NCBI GenBank assembly: GCA_037367405.1
Contig: JAZKJV010000086.1
Coordinates: forward strand, 2,031,001-2,095,000
Direction of reading: 5' to 3'
Length of the DNA stretch: 64,000 bases
Source: Ottelia alismoides
Taxonomy: Eukaryota > Streptophyta > Magnoliopsida > Alismatales > Hydrocharitaceae
A program made the translations under genes and the position numbers. The notes beneath the pieces are model-generated. The model was not told where the DNA came from. It saw only the letters and a program-made list of their open reading frames with translations, and did no database searches. How positions within the stretch are numbered: the stretch's first letter is position 1; each line of letters opens with the position of its first letter. This document shows positions 60,428 to 64,000 of the stretch, piece after piece.

Positions 60428-62406
60428 TTGCGGTCGTTCCTCAGTCATGTCGGATTTTATCGGAGATTCATCAAGGATTTTTCTAAGATTGCCCGACTGC
60501 TAACTAAGCTTTTAGGCAAAGACATGGAGTTTGTTGTTGATCACAAATGTCTTGAGGTCTTTAAGCTATTGCAAGGAATGATCATGGACGCACCTATCCT
60601 ACAAGCCCCAGATTGGTCTCTACCCTTTGAGATCATGACGGACAAATCATACTTCGCTGTTGGGACTGTGTTAGGACAGAGAAGAGATGGCGTCCCATTT
60701 GCAATCCACTACGCAAGCAAAGTACTTGATACCGCTCAGCGTAACTATACAGTTACGGAAAAGGAGATGCTTGCGGTAGTGTTTGCCTTGGACAAGTTCA
60801 GATCTCACTTAATTGGATCCAAGGTAATTGTGTTCATTGACCACACGGCTCTACGGTACTCGTTGGAGAAGAAGGATGCGAAGGTGCGTCTTCTTCGGTG
60901 GATTTTACTTATCCAGGAATTTGATTTGGATATTCATGATAAACCTGGAAAGAAGAATGTAGTAGCCGATCATCTTTCTCGTCTCGAAGATCTTAATACT
61001 TTCGAGGATTCACCAATTCGAGACTCCTTCCCTGACAAGTCGATTTTTGTTGTCGACTCACTCCCATGGTATGCCAACATCGTGAACTATCTTGTCTCCA
61101 AGAAGGTTCCCGAGGGTTGGCCCAAGAGCCACATCAACCGACTTAAGTCGGATGCGAGACACTACCATTGGGAGGATCCGATCCTTTTCTTTGAAGGACC
61201 GGATTGTGTCTGGAGACGGTGTATTCCTCAGGAGGAATACCAGAGTGTCCTTTCTTTATGCCTCAGCTTGGAGGCAGGAGGACACCACTCCGGGAAGAGG
61301 ACCGCATGGAAGGTACTTCAGTGTGGCTTTTACTGGCCGACTCTATTTCGCGATGCTATCACCTTTACGAAGTCGTACCCAGTATGTCAGAGAATGGGAG
61401 GAACCGTTGGTCCCAAGGATGAGATGCCGATGCAGCCTGTCATCATTTGTGATGTCTTTGATGCCTGGGGCATCGACTTCATGGGCCCATTTCCTGTTAG
61501 CCATAGATTTGAATGCATCCTTCTTGCGGTAGATTATCTATCCAGGTGGGTGGAAGCTATCCCAACTCGAGCCGCAGACAACAGAACTGTCTGTAAATTC
61601 AGCAGAGATCATATCATCTCTAGGTTCGGGATTCCCAAAATGATGATATCAGATGGGGGTAGCCACTTTGTAAATCGGGAGGTGAAGAAACTCCTGAAGG
61701 ACTACGTCATCGAACACCGTGTCGCTAGCCCTTACTACCCACAAACTAATGGTATGACTGAGGTGTCGAATCGGGATGTGAAGACTATATTGCAAAAGCT
61801 TGTCCGCCCAGACAGAAAGGACTGGTCTCAGATCTTGAATCAGGTCCTATGGGCGTATAGGACAGCTTACAAGACACCGCTAGGAACCTCCCCATTCCGA
61901 ATGGTATTCGGAAAGTCGTACCATTTGCCCGCAGAATTAGTGCATAAATCAGAATGGGCAATTAAGAATGTGAACTGGAACACACACCTTGGGCAGAAGC
62001 AGAGAGAAATGGATCTGAATGAGCTTGTAGAAGTCAGAAACCAATCATATGACAACAACTTGTTGTACAAGGACAAGGTGAAATGTTGGCATGATAGATA
62101 TATCAGCGAAAGACCTTTGTTCCTGGACAGAAAGTATGGTTGTTTAATGCAAGGCTGAAGACCTTCCAAGGCAAGTTGAAATCCAAGTGGACAGGCCCAT
62201 TCATTGTCCGAGCGGTGCATGATAGCGGATGTGTCGAGATTTCAAATCTCGCAGATGACACACCGACATCCCTTGTGAATGGACAACTGTTGAAACACTT
62301 CGTCGAATCCAATGAGCAGTTATTCCATGTTGAGGAGATTGTGTTTATGCGCGAGACAGATTTAGCATATACACCTCGAGCCACGCATGAGACCTTGCAA
62401 CAGTGA
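60428..62406 (+). pseudogene. RNase H and integrase of the Athila-like element
   Basis: Starts with [20 protein letters not shown], then RNase H ([20 protein letters not shown], where C-D-A-S-D is expected, and [30 protein letters not shown]). The integrase zinc finger has GGHHSGKRT but SYPVCQ, with Y in place of the first cysteine. The core shows [20 protein letters not shown] and [10 protein letters not shown], the D,D,E residues being present. After a shift at about 62,140 the C-terminal VNGQLLKHFVESNEQ piece ends at 62,406. Loss of a metal ligand and of the RNase H motif would disable it even without the frameshift. Confidence 0.9.
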
Positions 62407-62540
62407 GCTCCAGCCATCAGCAGCATCTTGAAAGATTCAGACCGACTCACTTGTATATACCATCACTCCTGTACATTCTGTCCTCTCTCCTCTCACGACT
62501 CTAGTAACTCATCGCAGCTTCATCCATCTCTGTCTTGGAC

Positions 62541-62895
62541 TATACTTAGGATGACCAGATCCTAAGTATAGGGGGATGAGCCACCTGAGTCTGTTCTTTG
62601 TAAATCCTCCAGATCACATCAGTTCTCATAGTCATTTCTGTCCAATACTTAGGCTGACCAAAGCTTAAGGGGGGCCGATGCCCACCTTGTATATATTCAT
62701 CCATTTCCCATGTTCCCCTTGTCCGCCCCATTTTTTATCTTCTTCCACACTTAGGCTGCCATATCCTAAGTATAGGGGGGCGGAACGACTTCTATACTTT
62801 TTTGTAATTTTAGCTCTCCTACGCTTAGCCCGAGCTATGTCTTTTTAATCGCTTTTCGTGCTCTGAGGACATAGCACACGCTAAGTATAGGGGGG
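62541..62895 (+). repeat. Four stem-loop plus G-run modules in the gypsy 3' untranslated region
   Basis: Module 1: TATACTTAGGAT (62541-62552) and ATCCTAAGTATA (62559-62570), a perfect 12-bp stem, then GGGGG. Module 2: CTTAGGCT (62648) with AGCTTAAG, then GGGGGG. Module 3: ACTTAGG (62749) with CCTAAGT (62765-62771), then GGGGGG at 62775. Module 4: GCTTAG and GCTATGTC (about 62,823-62,840) pair with GACATAGC and CTAAGT (62,868-62,886), then GGGGGG at 62,890. The G-runs with preceding AAGTATA look like polypurine tracts. Older gypsy copies at 17,620-17,865 and 37,290-37,440 keep parts of the same array. Confidence 0.85.
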
Positions 62896-64000
62896 CGTGT
62901 ATATATTACATATATACTTTACCCATAGCTCGTACTTTCGTGTATTTTCGCACATTTTTGTATATATTATGCAATAATTATGGGTGGGTAAAAATTTGAG
63001 AAATTTTTTTGTAAAATACACTTGTATAATCTGTATAATACTCATAAAATACTTGGATCATAGGAGGTATACCAGAGTGTCAAAAAAATGTTGAAAATAA
63101 AGGCTTCTTATTTACGCTTGCACATCATCTCTGCATCTGAAAAGAAAAGAGTCTTTCATTTCATTTCATAGCATGTCATATGCACCTCATCTGCACACCT
63201 TGCATATGCAAGGTGAAAAGCTAGTGGGTTCTGAACCAAGTTATGCGTAGATATTGAGGATGGACTGGATTTGACCTTAATCCACCTAATTTCAGAGGAA
63301 CCTTATAGGAACTAGAGTTAAGATTTCTCAGGTCAAGTGACTTAATTCTTTGAGTCCACAAGTCTATGTTCACATGTCATCTTGATCAGTCTAAGTAGAA
63401 TATCTCGTGCACACACATGATTCTTTTAGATAGTGACCTAACCTGGACAAGCACAATGCACGTAGCTCTTCATTGATGAGGTGATGAGGAGGTAGAATCC
63501 TTTAGCTTGGAGTAGCACATGGGTGGAAACATCCGTCCTCCTCTAGGGAGGGTAGTGCATCTCAACCTAGTCTGGTGGTGTTGAAGTCTAAGGACAGGAT
63601 GCTGTGGGTTGCAATAATGATTCAAAAGTGGGATAGTCTACTGACTCAAGAGGAAAAACTCCTGATGTACATGCTGTACCTTGTATATAGTTCAAAAAAA
63701 AGAGAAAAAAATGCAAAAACTCCAAAAAAATCAGACAGGTCCAAGTGAAAATAAAATACCTGTCGGAGTATGTATATTAGCAAGAAGTCTGCAGCTGGAT
63801 GACTTGGCTACACTGGTCAGGCATCCCGGGATAGGTAGCTACACTGGCTACCGTCCATTCTTTTCTCTACCCCCTCCTCTTGATCTGGTCGCACTTGAAC
63901 TTATAAGGGAATACCACGCTCCTCGAGGAAAGAGTTACTGGAACGGGTAATTGGAGTTACCTTGTTAGAGGAGCTGGTTCTGAGCCATTTCTGATGTGGA
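62896..64000 (+). other. Remaining 3' untranslated region of the Athila-like element
   Basis: No coding signal. The first 150 bases align with 17,870-18,060. Unique sequence follows with A-rich runs at 63,690-63,740 and duplicated GGCTACACTGG words (63,805 and 63,839). No TGATAA-type LTR start preceded by a purine tract was found, so the 3' LTR must lie beyond 64,000. Confidence 0.55.

Larger units (their letters stand above)
51044..64000 (+). mobile_element. Athila-like Ty3/gypsy retrotransposon (3' LTR beyond window)
   Basis: The order is 5' LTR (51044-54602), tRNA-Asp-type primer site (54605), a 1.65-kb leader, gag (56275), aspartic protease, reverse transcriptase with FMDDFS, RNase H, integrase (to 62406) and a long 3' untranslated region. 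The primer site type, long LTR, protease style (NRSSINLMP) and long non-coding 3' region fit the Athila lineage. Stops and three frameshifts prevent expression, but the domains are largely well preserved, so it is younger than the gypsy remnants at 17.2 and 37.1 kb. Confidence 0.9.

Noticed and set aside
62896..63060. Start of the 3' LTR directly after the last G-run (TGTATATATTAC)
   Set aside because: The proposed 5' LTR starts TGATAA and shows no match to this sequence, so it is more likely 3' untranslated region.

Overview
This is nuclear DNA of a flowering plant. It contains an intron-containing histone H3.3 gene, a multi-exon O-fucosyltransferase-family gene and a dense population of plant-type transposable elements: Ty1/copia, Athila-like Ty3/gypsy with a tRNA-Asp-type primer site, RTE and L1 LINEs, CACTA, hAT and Tourist-like elements. 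A monocot is possible, but nothing in the window fixes the species. There is no sign of operons, CRISPR arrays or bacterial or organellar genes.

Layout. 1-10.3 kb is a nest. An old RTE-clade LINE (2968-4861, resuming at 9705-10300) is split by a complete but decayed copia element (4862-9699) with a perfect 5-bp target duplication. Its 5' side abuts a second, better preserved copia (1-2967) with a very short LTR. 11.5-14.15 kb holds nine exons of an O-fucosyltransferase gene on the minus strand. Its C-terminal exons are not visible and may lie to the left, beyond the nest. 15.9-16.7 kb is a decayed unidentified reading frame. 17.2-20.3 kb is the 3' end and LTR of an old gypsy element. 21-23.3 kb is repeats, including three tandem fold-back MITEs. 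23.4-23.56 kb is an unidentified exon-like frame. 24.3-25.0 kb is a complete histone H3.3 coding region (four coding exons, 136 codons, minus strand). A matching leader exon and TATA box at about 35.5-35.6 kb imply a 10.5-kb leader intron packed with an RTE fragment, Tourist-like MITEs, an L1 fragment and a hAT MITE.

37-64 kb is a second nest. A gypsy remnant is invaded by a minus-strand copia element, which is itself invaded by a CACTA element. Next come gypsy-type LTRs, a copia fragment with the unusual order PPT-LTR-PBS-gag, another LTR, and finally a nearly complete Athila-like element (5' LTR from 51,044, gag-pol to 62,406, 3' untranslated region running off the window).

The two host genes share a strand but have no evident functional link. 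The most interesting non-routine observations are a four-fold array of stem-loop plus G-run modules in the gypsy 3' untranslated region, conserved in older copies elsewhere in the window; the inferred transposon-filled leader intron of H3.3; the PPT-LTR-PBS arrangement; and the tandem MITE trimer. I found nothing I can defend as a wholly new biological system. All readings were done by eye; identities, splice sites and repeat borders are approximate unless stated.
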